A stretch of DNA of 18,745 nt from an uncultured Prevotellaceae bacterium (lineage in GTDB: Bacteria; Bacteroidota; Bacteroidia; Bacteroidales; Bacteroidaceae). This document shows positions 7,468 through 15,095 of the stretch, piece by piece. Each line of letters starts with the position of its first letter. Positions within the stretch are counted from its first letter, which is position 1. A program made the position numbers and the translations under genes. The notes beneath the pieces are model-generated. The model ran no database searches and was not told the origin of the DNA. It saw only the letters and a list, made by a program, of their open reading frames with translations. The stretch spans positions 1 to 18,745 of the forward strand of contig CAMHPM010000002.1 of NCBI GenBank assembly GCA_946187025.1. Reading direction: 5' to 3'.

Positions 7468-7498
7468 TTGCTCATGTCGTAATTTATTCGTAAATTTG
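7468..7498 (+). promoter_or_regulatory. Putative gyrB promoter
   Basis: TTG at 7468-7470 and TAAATTTG at 7491-7498 are 20 bp apart, matching the -33/-7 pattern. A start site near 7503-7506 would give a leader of about 65 nt. A second possible -7 box, TATTTTTG, lies at 7449-7456, with TTTG at 7421-7424 but a long 24-bp spacer. Confidence 0.65.
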
Positions 7499-7510
7499 TA
7501 GCATGAAAAG

Positions 7511-7536
7511 CGAGGGTGTGCCCGGAGGGCTCCTCG
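7511..7536 (+). promoter_or_regulatory. Hairpin in the gyrB leader
   Basis: CGAGG (7511-7515) pairs with CCTCG (7532-7536), enclosing GCCC (7520-7523) paired with GGGC (7527-7530) around a GGA loop. It would sit within about 10 nt of the predicted 5' end of the gyrB mRNA. It might stabilise the transcript; this is inference. Confidence 0.45.
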
Positions 7537-7537
7537 T

Positions 7538-7570
7538 ATGCAGAAATTGAAATGTGATATAAACTACTAA
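7538..7570 (+). CDS. Possible 10-codon upstream ORF overlapping the gyrB start
   Basis: ATG at 7538 opens a frame reading MQKLKCDINY and stops with TAA at 7568-7570. The last A of the stop is the first A of the gyrB ATG (TAATG). It lies inside the predicted gyrB leader, just after the leader hairpin. Such overlaps allow translational coupling by re-initiation. Its short length means chance is a real possibility, and no function is claimed for the peptide. Confidence 0.3.
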   Translation: MQKLKCDINY

Positions 7571-9549
7571 TGGACGAAATACTACAGAACGGAGCCGACT
7601 ACTCCGCAAGTAACATCCAGGTGCTCGAAGGCCTGGAAGCAGTGCGCAAACGCCCTGCAATGTATATTGGCGACATAAGCGAAAAGGGATTGCACCACCT
7701 CGTCTATGAGACCGTTGACAACTCCATCGACGAGGCGCTGGCAGGATATTGCACCCACATCGAAGTAACCATCAACGAAGACAACTCTATCACCGTGCAG
7801 GACAACGGACGTGGTATCCCTGTCGATATGCACGAGAAGGAACACCGCTCGGCACTCGAGGTGGTGATGACCGTGCTACATGCCGGTGGCAAGTTTGACA
7901 AAGGCTCGTACAAAGTGTCGGGCGGACTCCACGGCGTGGGTGTGAGCTGTGTGAACGCACTCTCAACCAGGATGATATCACAGGTGTTCCGCGACGGCAA
8001 GATATACCAGCAGGAATATTCGTGCGGCAAACCGCTGTACGACGTGAAGCAAGTGGGCACCACCGACCTGCGAGGCACACGCCAGCAGTTCTGGCCCGAC
8101 GGCTCGATATTCATCACACGTACCTACCGCTACGACATCCTGGCCAACCGTATGCGCGAACTGGCATACCTCAATGCCGGAATCACAATCACACTGCAAG
8201 ACATGCGCCTCGACGTGAATGCCGAAGCAGGATTTGAAGGCATACGCAAAGACGTGTTCCACTCCGAAGGCGGTCTGCGCGACTTCGTGCGCTACATCGA
8301 CTCCACACGCACACACCTCTTCAACGACATCATATACCTCAACACCGAGAAGAGCGAGACACCAATCGAGGCTGCCATCATGTACAACACCTCGTACTCA
8401 GAGAACATACACTCATACGTAAACAACATCAACACCATCGAAGGCGGTACACACCTCCAGGGATTCCGCACTGCCCTCACACGCGTGTTGAAGAAATACG
8501 TGAGCGACGACACAAAACTCACCGAACGACTTGCCAAGCAAAAGATAGAAATCAGCCCCGAAGACTTCCGCGAAGGCCTCACGGCCGTCATCTCGGTCAA
8601 GGTGGCCGAACCACAGTTCGAGGGTCAGACCAAAACCAAGCTGGGCAACAACGAAGTGATGGGAGCCGTGAACTCAGCCGTGGGCGAAGCACTGAGCAAC
8701 TACCTCGAGGAACACCCTAAGGAGGCCAAGATGATAGTTGATAAAGTGGTGCTCGCAGCCGAGGCACGTATCGCAGCACGCACCGCACGCGAGAAAGTGC
8801 AACGCAAGAACCCGATGTCGGGAGGCGGACTGCCAGGCAAACTCGCCGACTGCTCCGACAAAGACCCGGCCAACTGCGAGATGTTCATCGTCGAGGGAGA
8901 CTCGGCAGGCGGCTCAGCCAAGCAAGGACGCGACCGCCACTTCCAAGCCATCCTCCCAATCCGCGGAAAGATATTCAACGTAGAACGCGTGAAATGGCAT
9001 CAGGCATTCGACCACGAAGAAGTGAACAACATCATCAACGCCCTGGGCGTGAAGTTCGGCCTCGACGAAAGCGACAGCAAAGAAGCCAACTACGACAAGC
9101 TGCGCTACTACAAGACCATCATCATGACCGATGCCGATGTCGATGGATCACACATCGACACCCTGCTGCTCACACTCTTCTTCCGCTACATGCCACAGCT
9201 CATACGCGACGGACGCCTCTATATAGCCACTCCGCCACTCTACAAATGCACCAAAGGCAAGATAAGCGAATACTGCTACGACGAGCAGGCACGACTCCGC
9301 TTCATCGACAAATATGGCGACGGAACAGCCGACAGCGTCAAGACACAACGCTACAAAGGACTCGGCGAAATGAACCCGGAACAACTCTGGGAGACAACCA
9401 TGAACCCCGAGACACGACTGCTCAAGCAAGTAACCATCGACGATGCAGCCGAAGCCGACTACATCTTCTCAATGCTCATGGGCGACGACGTGCCGCCACG
9501 TCGCGAGTTCATCGAGCGCAACGCAACCTACGCCAATATCGACGCATAA
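7570..9549 (+). CDS. gyrB: DNA gyrase subunit B
   Basis: GyrB is the ATPase subunit of DNA gyrase (A2B2), which introduces negative supercoils. The GHKL ATPase domain shows catalytic Glu47 and Asn51 in ETVDNSIDEA, DNGRGIP (78-84) and the ATP-lid region GGLHGVGVSCVNA (about 119-131). A transducer domain follows to about residue 400. The TOPRIM domain has EGDSAGGSAKQGRD starting at Glu442 and DADVDG with Asp521, 523 and 525, the metal-binding residues. QRYKGLGEMN and the C-terminal end VPPRREFIERNA are typical of GyrB rather than ParE. At 659 residues it is the short form without the E. coli insertion. The gene stands alone between its own promoter and a terminator and converges on ftsZ. Its coding strand is notably rich in C and A at third positions. 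Confidence 0.96.
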   Translation: MDEILQNGADYSASNIQVLEGLEAVRKRPAMYIGDISEKGLHHLVYETVDNSIDEALAGYCTHIEVTINEDNSITVQDNGRGIPVDMHEKEHRSALEVVMTVLHAGGKFDKGSYKVSGGLHGVGVSCVNALSTRMISQVFRDGKIYQQEYSCGKPLYDVKQVGTTDLRGTRQQFWPDGSIFITRTYRYDILANRMRELAYLNAGITITLQDMRLDVNAEAGFEGIRKDVFHSEGGLRDFVRYIDSTRTHLFNDIIYLNTEKSETPIEAAIMYNTSYSENIHSYVNNINTIEGGTHLQGFRTALTRVLKKYVSDDTKLTERLAKQKIEISPEDFREGLTAVISVKVAEPQFEGQTKTKLGNNEVMGAVNSAVGEALSNYLEEHPKEAKMIVDKVVLAAEARIAARTAREKVQRKNPMSGGGLPGKLADCSDKDPANCEMFIVEGDSAGGSAKQGRDRHFQAILPIRGKIFNVERVKWHQAFDHEEVNNIINALGVKFGLDESDSKEANYDKLRYYKTIIMTDADVDGSHIDTLLLTLFFRYMPQLIRDGRLYIATPPLYKCTKGKISEYCYDEQARLRFIDKYGDGTADSVKTQRYKGLGEMNPEQLWETTMNPETRLLKQVTIDDAAEADYIFSMLMGDDVPPRREFIERNATYANIDA

Positions 9550-9695
9550 CGAAAAGCCCCATTCCAGCTATCCACGTGGGAGAAGAGAACCATCGGGATG
9601 TCATTCCCACCAATTAAAGGATAGAAGGAAAAGAGCTCGAAATAAGACGAATATAAGGAAAAGAAACATTTCATTCAATTCTTACATATATTCTC

Positions 9696-9745
9696 GTGCC
9701 GACCAAAAAGAAGTGATTCTGACCGAGTCGGCACATCTTTTTTTT
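9696..9745 (+). terminator. Terminator of gyrB
   Basis: GTGCCGAC (9696-9703) and GTCGGCAC (9727-9734) form a perfect 8-bp stem around a 23-nt loop that can itself fold (AGAA/TTCT). A run of eight T at 9738-9745 follows. It lies about 145 bp after the gyrB stop; the stretch between (9550-9695) has no gene that I can see. Confidence 0.8.
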
Positions 9746-9861
9746 ATCCCAGCCACAACAAGGCGCACACCCTTAGGCAACAACACACTAACCTCAAACC
9801 ATCCGGAAACACAACCTCCATTCGCAAGCAAATCCCCGCCAGCCAGCCATTTGAGCCAAAC

Positions 9862-9921
9862 AAAAAAAGAGGCAGCAGAGCTTATGACACAATCGTGTCA
9901 TACGCATCTGCTGCCCCTTTT
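9862..9921 (-). terminator. Long nested hairpin terminator after ftsZ, possibly bidirectional
   Basis: AAAAGAGGCAGCAGA (9865-9879) pairs with TCTGCTGCCCCTTTT (9907-9921), 15 bp with one mismatch. Within it ATGACAC (9884-9890) and GTGTCAT (9895-9901) form a second perfect stem with the loop AATC. On the minus strand a run of seven T follows the stem, 22 bp after the ftsZ stop. On the plus strand it ends CCCCTTTTATT, so it may also back up gyrB termination. I see nothing else in 9746-9861. Confidence 0.85.
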
Positions 9922-9942
9922 ATTGCCGGATGGCAGTGCAGG

Positions 9943-11247
9943 TCAGGTAAAACTGATGACCGAACCCGCCATCGGAGCCGCTGCGGCAGTTATGTTCGAG
10001 CGCTCGTCGATGTTGCGCAAGTCCTCACGCTTGCGCTTGTAGGTCGGTATCGACTCAACCATGCTGATTATATCGTCGTTGTCGAGGTCCTCATCCTTGA
10101 AAATGTAGCTGAATATCAGTTTACGAATCGACGAACTCTTGTCGGACGAGCCGTAGATGTTGATACGGCGACGCTCACGCTCAATCTCCTTCTCCGTACG
10201 CTCCACCTCACGTTTACGCTCTTCCTCGTTGCGCTTGTTTATGCGGTTGGTCATGTCGGTAGAGTTGATGTCGCCAACCCCGAATCCCGTTGCAAGTATC
10301 GTCACCTTCACCTTGTCGCCCAGCGACTGGTCGAGCGAGAGACCCCATTTCGTCTCGATAATGTCGGCTGTCTGCATCTTGCCCATAAACTCGTGTATCT
10401 CGTTCATCTCCTCCATCATGAGACTTGGCGAACCTTGGCTCTCGTCGGCCGAGAATGCGATGTGCAGCAGGAGTTTCTTCGAGTTGTAGATGTCGTTGTT
10501 GTTGAGCAGAGGCGAGTGCAGTGCATCCTCAATGGCCTTGGTGATGCGCGAGTCGCCACTGCCGTAGCCCGAACTCATGATTGCAACACCGCCGTTGAGC
10601 AACACGGTCTTCACATCCTTGAAGTCGAGGTTGATGATGCCGTGCATAGTTATGATTTCGGCTATACTGCGGGCTGCATTACACAATGTCTCGTCGGCTT
10701 TGCTGAAGGCGTCGAGCACCGTGAGGTCAGGATATATCTCGCGCAGGCGCTCGTTGTTGATAACGAGCAGTGCATCCACGTTCTTGCTCATTTCCTCCAC
10801 ACCGTCGAGTGCCTGGTCAATCTTCTTTATACCCTCCCAGCGGAACGGAATAGTGACAATCCCGACCGTCAGTATGTCTTTCTCCTTAGCCATCTTGGCA
10901 ATCACCGGAGCCGCTCCCGTTCCGGTTCCACCACCCATTCCGGCAGTGATGAACACCATTTTGGTGCCGTCGCTGAGCATGGCTTTGATGTCGTCGGCCG
11001 ACTCCTCTGCTGCCTGACGTCCGGCTGCAGGATTGTTGCCTGCGCCAAGTCCGTCCTTACCCAGTTGAAGCTTTGAAGGCACTACTGAGTCGTTCAGAGC
11101 CTTGTTGTCGGTGTTGCATACGATGAACGAAACGTCGTGTATGCCCTTGCTGAACATGTTGTTTACGGCGTTGCAGCCTCCTCCGCCCACGCCAATCACT
11201 TTTATGATGCTGGTTTCCTCTTGCGGAAACGTGAATTCTACGTTCAT
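9943..11247 (-). CDS. ftsZ: Cell division protein FtsZ
   Basis: FtsZ is the tubulin-like GTPase that forms the Z ring. The ATG at 11247 (MNVEFTFPQEETS) gives 434 residues; a longer frame reaches 11295 but needs GTG and adds 16 residues of unlikely sequence. Motifs numbered from this ATG: IKVIGVGGGGCNAVN near residue 15, the GTP-binding GGGTGTG at 105-111, and the T7 loop NLDFKDVKT at 206-214 with Asp208 and Asp211. A very charged Arg/Glu linker covers about 337-362. IPTYKR (about 400-405) looks like the C-terminal binding peptide for FtsA, but a further 29 residues follow it. It is the last gene of the cluster, 86 bp after ftsA, and ends in a strong terminator. Confidence 0.96.
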   Translation of the reverse strand: MNVEFTFPQEETSIIKVIGVGGGGCNAVNNMFSKGIHDVSFIVCNTDNKALNDSVVPSKLQLGKDGLGAGNNPAAGRQAAEESADDIKAMLSDGTKMVFITAGMGGGTGTGAAPVIAKMAKEKDILTVGIVTIPFRWEGIKKIDQALDGVEEMSKNVDALLVINNERLREIYPDLTVLDAFSKADETLCNAARSIAEIITMHGIINLDFKDVKTVLLNGGVAIMSSGYGSGDSRITKAIEDALHSPLLNNNDIYNSKKLLLHIAFSADESQGSPSLMMEEMNEIHEFMGKMQTADIIETKWGLSLDQSLGDKVKVTILATGFGVGDINSTDMTNRINKRNEEERKREVERTEKEIERERRRINIYGSSDKSSSIRKLIFSYIFKDEDLDNDDIISMVESIPTYKRKREDLRNIDERSNITAAAAPMAGSVISFT

Positions 11248-11333
11248 ATTGGTTAGTTGTTTATGCGATGTATCGATGTTACTTATAGTTTTCACAACTC
11301 ACTTTTCACTGTTTGTGACAATGAGGAAAGGCA

Positions 11334-12947
11334 TTATTCCTTAAGCAGATCGTCAATCCAATGTTTGAATTTACCCATCGGCGAGTTGTTGTTGCGCGCC
11401 TCTTTCACAATCTGTTGCAGGTTCTCAATCTCTTCGCTACATTTCTTCGACAGCACGTCGGCCTCGCGCAGCGACTGTTTATACTTGTCTTTGTCGGCAA
11501 GGATGGCTGTCTGCATGTCGAATTGTTCGGTGATGATGGCTTCGGCCTGAGCTATTGCCTCGTTGGCGCTGACCCATTTCTTCTTGTTGGATGGGTTTTT
11601 GTTGATTGTCTCGCCAACCTGTTGCATGTTGAGTATCGCGGTGCGCAGTTGGCTCTTTATGTCCTCAACGTATGCCAGGGCATCGTCCTCCTCCTTCTGG
11701 CGCTTGGCGTTAGCCTCTTTGTGTGCCGTGATTTCGATTTCCTTGTCCTTCTCAGCAAATATGTCGGGCCCGTTGTAAGCCTCGCCTACGCAGTTTTCAT
11801 CGCCCGAAAGGAGAAGCGAGATGATGGTGCAGCTTGTAGGGCTTTCGGTCGAGAGCGATGTGATGTCGCTGTTTTTTATGACTTGCGGTATGAGTTTCCT
11901 GGCAATTCTGACCTTGCCCACCTTCAGCGACGTTGCACATGCCTTGTCGATGTTTTTGATGTTTGCACCTCCACCGGTGATAACCACTCCGCCCAGCAGT
12001 TTGTCGCCATACTCCGAGGCGTGCAGCTGATTATCTACGTTGCGCAGTATCTCGTCGAGGCGTGCCTCGATGATCTGCTGTATGAGGGTTATCTCTATCT
12101 CGCGTCCGTCGGATGTGGTATAGGTCGGTTTCTTGTCGTCATCGCTGTTGGTGTCGTTTTCGATAATGGCGTTGCCATACTTCAGCAGCAGTGCTTCGGC
12201 TTCCGATTCTTCAATCTGAAGGTCGCAGAGGTCCTGACGTATACAGTTGATGCCCAGTGGCAGTGTTATTATCTGCCTTACTATGTTGTTTTTCAGCACA
12301 GCAATGGTGGTTGTGCCGGCTCCGAAATCGATCATCGCACAGCCTGAGCGTTTCTCTGCATCGGTGAGCAGGTTGTTTGCCAGCTCGAATGATGCTATGC
12401 GGTAGTCGGCGATGTCGAGTCCGAGGTTTTCGAAACAGGTCTTGATGTTGTTGCGCAGGCGCTTGTTGGCAATCACGTTGAGGAATTCGCCCTCGATGTT
12501 TGTGCCCATGATGCCTACAGGGTTGGCCACCACGTTGGCATCGACGATGAAGTTCTGTACGAAGAATCCGTTGAGCTCATATTCCTCGAGCGGCACTTCG
12601 TGGCTTTCGTCGGTGATGGCATCGATGTGTCCCTGGGTTATGTAGGTTGGTGCGAGCATGTTTTTCTTCACGATGCTCTTCACCGAGTGTATCGACTGTC
12701 CTGCCAGTCCGATGTAGGTACGTGTCACCTTCATCTTGAGCGATGCCTCGATGCGGCTTATCACGTTCTTGATGCTTTGGGTGGTCTTTTCTATGTTATA
12801 GACCATTCCGCGTTTCACGCAGTCGTAGGTTTTCTCTTCTGCGTAGGCCAGTATCTGCATGGTGCCGTCCTTTTTCTTGCCTGCGATGGCCGATATCTTC
12901 GACGAGCCCAGCTCGATGGCTACAATGATTGATTCCTGTTCTGTCAT
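11334..12947 (-). CDS. ftsA: Cell division protein FtsA with a long C-terminal extension
   Basis: FtsA is an actin-like ATPase that ties FtsZ filaments to the membrane and recruits the divisome. Motifs seen: phosphate-1 ELGSSKI (12-18), phosphate-2 DFGAGTTTIAV (207-217) and the adenosine motif GGVVITGGGANI (319-330). The 1C-type domain lies between the first two. At 537 residues it is about 120 longer than E. coli FtsA. The extra part, about 400-523, is Glu/Lys/Gln-rich, lacks Pro/Gly stretches apart from a short NPSNKKKW break, and should be mostly helical, possibly coiled coil. The protein still ends in an amphipathic helix, MGKFKHWIDDLLKE (524-537), the usual membrane anchor. ftsQ stops 1 bp upstream, so the two are probably co-translated. 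Confidence 0.95.
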   Translation of the reverse strand: MTEQESIIVAIELGSSKISAIAGKKKDGTMQILAYAEEKTYDCVKRGMVYNIEKTTQSIKNVISRIEASLKMKVTRTYIGLAGQSIHSVKSIVKKNMLAPTYITQGHIDAITDESHEVPLEEYELNGFFVQNFIVDANVVANPVGIMGTNIEGEFLNVIANKRLRNNIKTCFENLGLDIADYRIASFELANNLLTDAEKRSGCAMIDFGAGTTTIAVLKNNIVRQIITLPLGINCIRQDLCDLQIEESEAEALLLKYGNAIIENDTNSDDDKKPTYTTSDGREIEITLIQQIIEARLDEILRNVDNQLHASEYGDKLLGGVVITGGGANIKNIDKACATSLKVGKVRIARKLIPQVIKNSDITSLSTESPTSCTIISLLLSGDENCVGEAYNGPDIFAEKDKEIEITAHKEANAKRQKEEDDALAYVEDIKSQLRTAILNMQQVGETINKNPSNKKKWVSANEAIAQAEAIITEQFDMQTAILADKDKYKQSLREADVLSKKCSEEIENLQQIVKEARNNNSPMGKFKHWIDDLLKE

Positions 12948-12948
12948 A

Positions 12949-13719
12949 TTATTTTTTCTTTTGTTTTTTGCAAATTATCTGGCCGTCGTATGCGAGGTCT
13001 ATGGTTGTGTATTTGTTCCAGCCGATGGTCGGTACTGCCTTCTCGTAGAATGTGCGCAGCCGGCTCAGTTTCTTTTCGTAGTTGGCTATCGTTCCCAGCT
13101 TGATTATGCCGGTGCCTATGCGTGGTATGATGTCGATTGTGTATTCGCCGTCGGAGTTGGTCGATACGTAGAGCTGTTCTATCTGGTTGTTCCAGAAGTC
13201 GTTTCCGACGATGTAGTTGCCCAGTCGCGACAGGCATTTCTGTGCATATCGCTGTGTGATTTTGCCTGTGGCCACCGGCATGTTGACGGGGTATGTGGTC
13301 TTTTGTATTATCTTTCCGTTGCGGTCAACATAGTATCCGTTGCCGTCGGCTTTCAGTATGTAGATTACCGGTGTGCGTTGTGTGATGTCGATGTGTACTT
13401 TGCGGTTGGCTGTCTTGTAGCATGTCACGTCTTCCACGAAGTCGTTTTTTTGCAGTTCGGCTTCGATGGCGCGTGTGCTGATGTCGGCCATGTTGCGTCC
13501 GGCAGGGTAGATGTTGGCTGTGCGCAGTGTCTGCTCGATGGTGGCGGGGGTTATGAATCCCGAGTGCTGGTTCTGCTCTATGTTGAGTTCCACCGATGTG
13601 CATATTGCCTCGGGGTCTCTTTCTTCGGCTGCCCAGCAGATGGCATATACGATGTATGCCGCAACACCGATGAGGAGTATTGCTGCGGTTATGAGTTGTA
13701 TGCCTCGTTTCAGTTTCAT
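12949..13719 (-). CDS. ftsQ: Cell division protein FtsQ
   Basis: FtsQ is a bitopic membrane protein linking early and late divisome proteins. It has 256 residues: a short basic cytoplasmic start (MKLKRG), one transmembrane helix at about 8-29, a POTRA-like part at about 40-115 (FITPATIEQTL, NDFVEDVTCYKTANRKVHIDI) and a beta domain with YYVDRNGKII and PRIGTGIIKLG. The end is Lys-rich (KKQKKK). The ATG overlaps the murC stop by 4 bp (ATGA), which points to translational coupling and fixes the start. Sequence conservation is low in this family, so the assignment rests on topology, motifs and its place between murC and ftsA. Confidence 0.9.
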   Translation of the reverse strand: MKLKRGIQLITAAILLIGVAAYIVYAICWAAEERDPEAICTSVELNIEQNQHSGFITPATIEQTLRTANIYPAGRNMADISTRAIEAELQKNDFVEDVTCYKTANRKVHIDITQRTPVIYILKADGNGYYVDRNGKIIQKTTYPVNMPVATGKITQRYAQKCLSRLGNYIVGNDFWNNQIEQLYVSTNSDGEYTIDIIPRIGTGIIKLGTIANYEKKLSRLRTFYEKAVPTIGWNKYTTIDLAYDGQIICKKQKKK

Positions 13720-15086
13720 GATTGCAGTGCCTTGACTATTTGTGGTGCGTAGTCTTCGATGTCACCTGCTCCGAGCGATATGAGCACGTCGAAGTCTTTG
13801 CGTCTCACTGTGTCGATGATTTCCGACTTGTGTATCATCACTTTGTCGATGCCTGGCCGCAGATTGTCGTAGATGAGTTGTGAGGTGACTCCCGGTATTG
13901 GTTGCTCACGTGCGGGATAGATATCGCACAGTATGACTTTGTCGAGTAGCGAGAGGCTTTGTGCAAATTCGCGGTAGAAGTCGCGTGTGCGTGTGTAGAG
14001 GTGTGGCTGGAATATGGCCGCGATGCGTTTGTCGGCGTATAGTTCGCGTATCGACTTCACGCTTTGCTCTATTTCGTTGGGGTGGTGGGCATAGTCGCTC
14101 AGGAAGACCATGTGTTCGGTCTTGAGCTTGAAGTCGAACCGGCGGTCAACTCCGCTGAAGGTTTTCATGCCTTGGCGTATCTCGTCTTCGCTCACTCCGT
14201 TGAGCCATGCCAGTGCCATGGCTGCGATGCCGTTGTCGATGTTGATGCTGATTGGTACGCCTAATTGTATGTCGCGCAGTGTTGCGGTGGGTGTCACGAA
14301 GTCGAACACTATCTCGCCGCCGCCTATGCGTATGTTTTCGGCATGGAAGTCGCCTTCGTTGCGTGAGTATTCATATACTGTCACCTCTGGTCCCACGTCG
14401 GCTTTCATTTCGAGGCCGCGGTGCAGGATGAGTGCTCCGCCTGGCTGTATGAGTGTGGTGTAGTGGCGGAAGCTTTCGAGGTATGCTTCTTTTGTGCCGT
14501 AGATGTCGAGGTGGTCGGGGTCGGTGGCGGTGATTACGGTCATGTATGGCCTGAGGTGATGGAACGAGCGGTCGAACTCGTCGGCTTCGATTACCACGTA
14601 GTCGCTCGTGGGCGACAGTATGTAGTTGGTGCCGTAGTTCTTTGATATGCCTCCGAGGAATGCGTTGCAGTCAACTGCCGATTGGTGCAGCAGGTGTGCG
14701 GCCATGGTCGATGTGGTTGTCTTGCCATGGGTGCCGGCTACGCACAGTCCTTTGTGCTGGCGTGTGAGCAGTCCCAGCACTTGTGCCCGCTTCTGTATGT
14801 CGAAGCCTTGTTGGCGGAAGTAGGTGAGTTCCTTGTGGTCGGAAGGTATGGCTGGTGTATATACCACGAGTGTCGTCTCCTTTTGCCTGAAGCAGTCGGG
14901 AATCTGGTCGGGACAGTCGTCGTAGTGTATCTGTGCTCCTTCTTCGATGAGGCGCTGGGTCAATTCGGTGGGCGTTTTGTCGTATCCGCCCACGTTGTAG
15001 CCTTTGGCCAGGAAATAGCGTACGAGGGCGCTCATGCCGATGCCTCCGGCTCCTACGAAATATACTGATTTTATGTTGTGTTCCAT
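13716..15086 (-). CDS. murC: UDP-N-acetylmuramate--L-alanine ligase
   Basis: MurC adds L-alanine to UDP-MurNAc using ATP, the first amino acid of the stem peptide, in the cytoplasm. The length of 456 residues is normal. The N-terminal Rossmann domain has FVGAGGIGMSAL (10-21). The ATP-binding loop is GTHGKTTT (118-125). EADEFDRSF (167-175) and DHLDIYG (191-197) are Mur-ligase signatures, and DYAHHPNEI marks MurC specifically. The C-terminal domain has PHLYTRTRDF. The gene starts 9 bp after murG and overlaps ftsQ by 4 bp. Confidence 0.97.
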   Translation of the reverse strand: MEHNIKSVYFVGAGGIGMSALVRYFLAKGYNVGGYDKTPTELTQRLIEEGAQIHYDDCPDQIPDCFRQKETTLVVYTPAIPSDHKELTYFRQQGFDIQKRAQVLGLLTRQHKGLCVAGTHGKTTTSTMAAHLLHQSAVDCNAFLGGISKNYGTNYILSPTSDYVVIEADEFDRSFHHLRPYMTVITATDPDHLDIYGTKEAYLESFRHYTTLIQPGGALILHRGLEMKADVGPEVTVYEYSRNEGDFHAENIRIGGGEIVFDFVTPTATLRDIQLGVPISINIDNGIAAMALAWLNGVSEDEIRQGMKTFSGVDRRFDFKLKTEHMVFLSDYAHHPNEIEQSVKSIRELYADKRIAAIFQPHLYTRTRDFYREFAQSLSLLDKVILCDIYPAREQPIPGVTSQLIYDNLRPGIDKVMIHKSEIIDTVRRKDFDVLISLGAGDIEDYAPQIVKALQS

Positions 15087-15095
15087 CGTGTGGTC

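Noticed and set aside
7207..7569. Replication origin near gyrB
   Set aside because: No DnaA-box cluster, dnaA or dnaN was found; the structured block is GC-rich rather than an AT-rich unwinding region.
9895..11076. 393-codon open frame on the plus strand opposite ftsZ
   Set aside because: It is the complement of a clear ftsZ; the translation is low-complexity (Val/His/Arg-rich) and has no family features. The long frame is a by-product of codon bias.
11361..12347. 328-codon open frame on the plus strand opposite ftsA
   Set aside because: It is antisense to a well-supported FtsA and has no recognisable domain.
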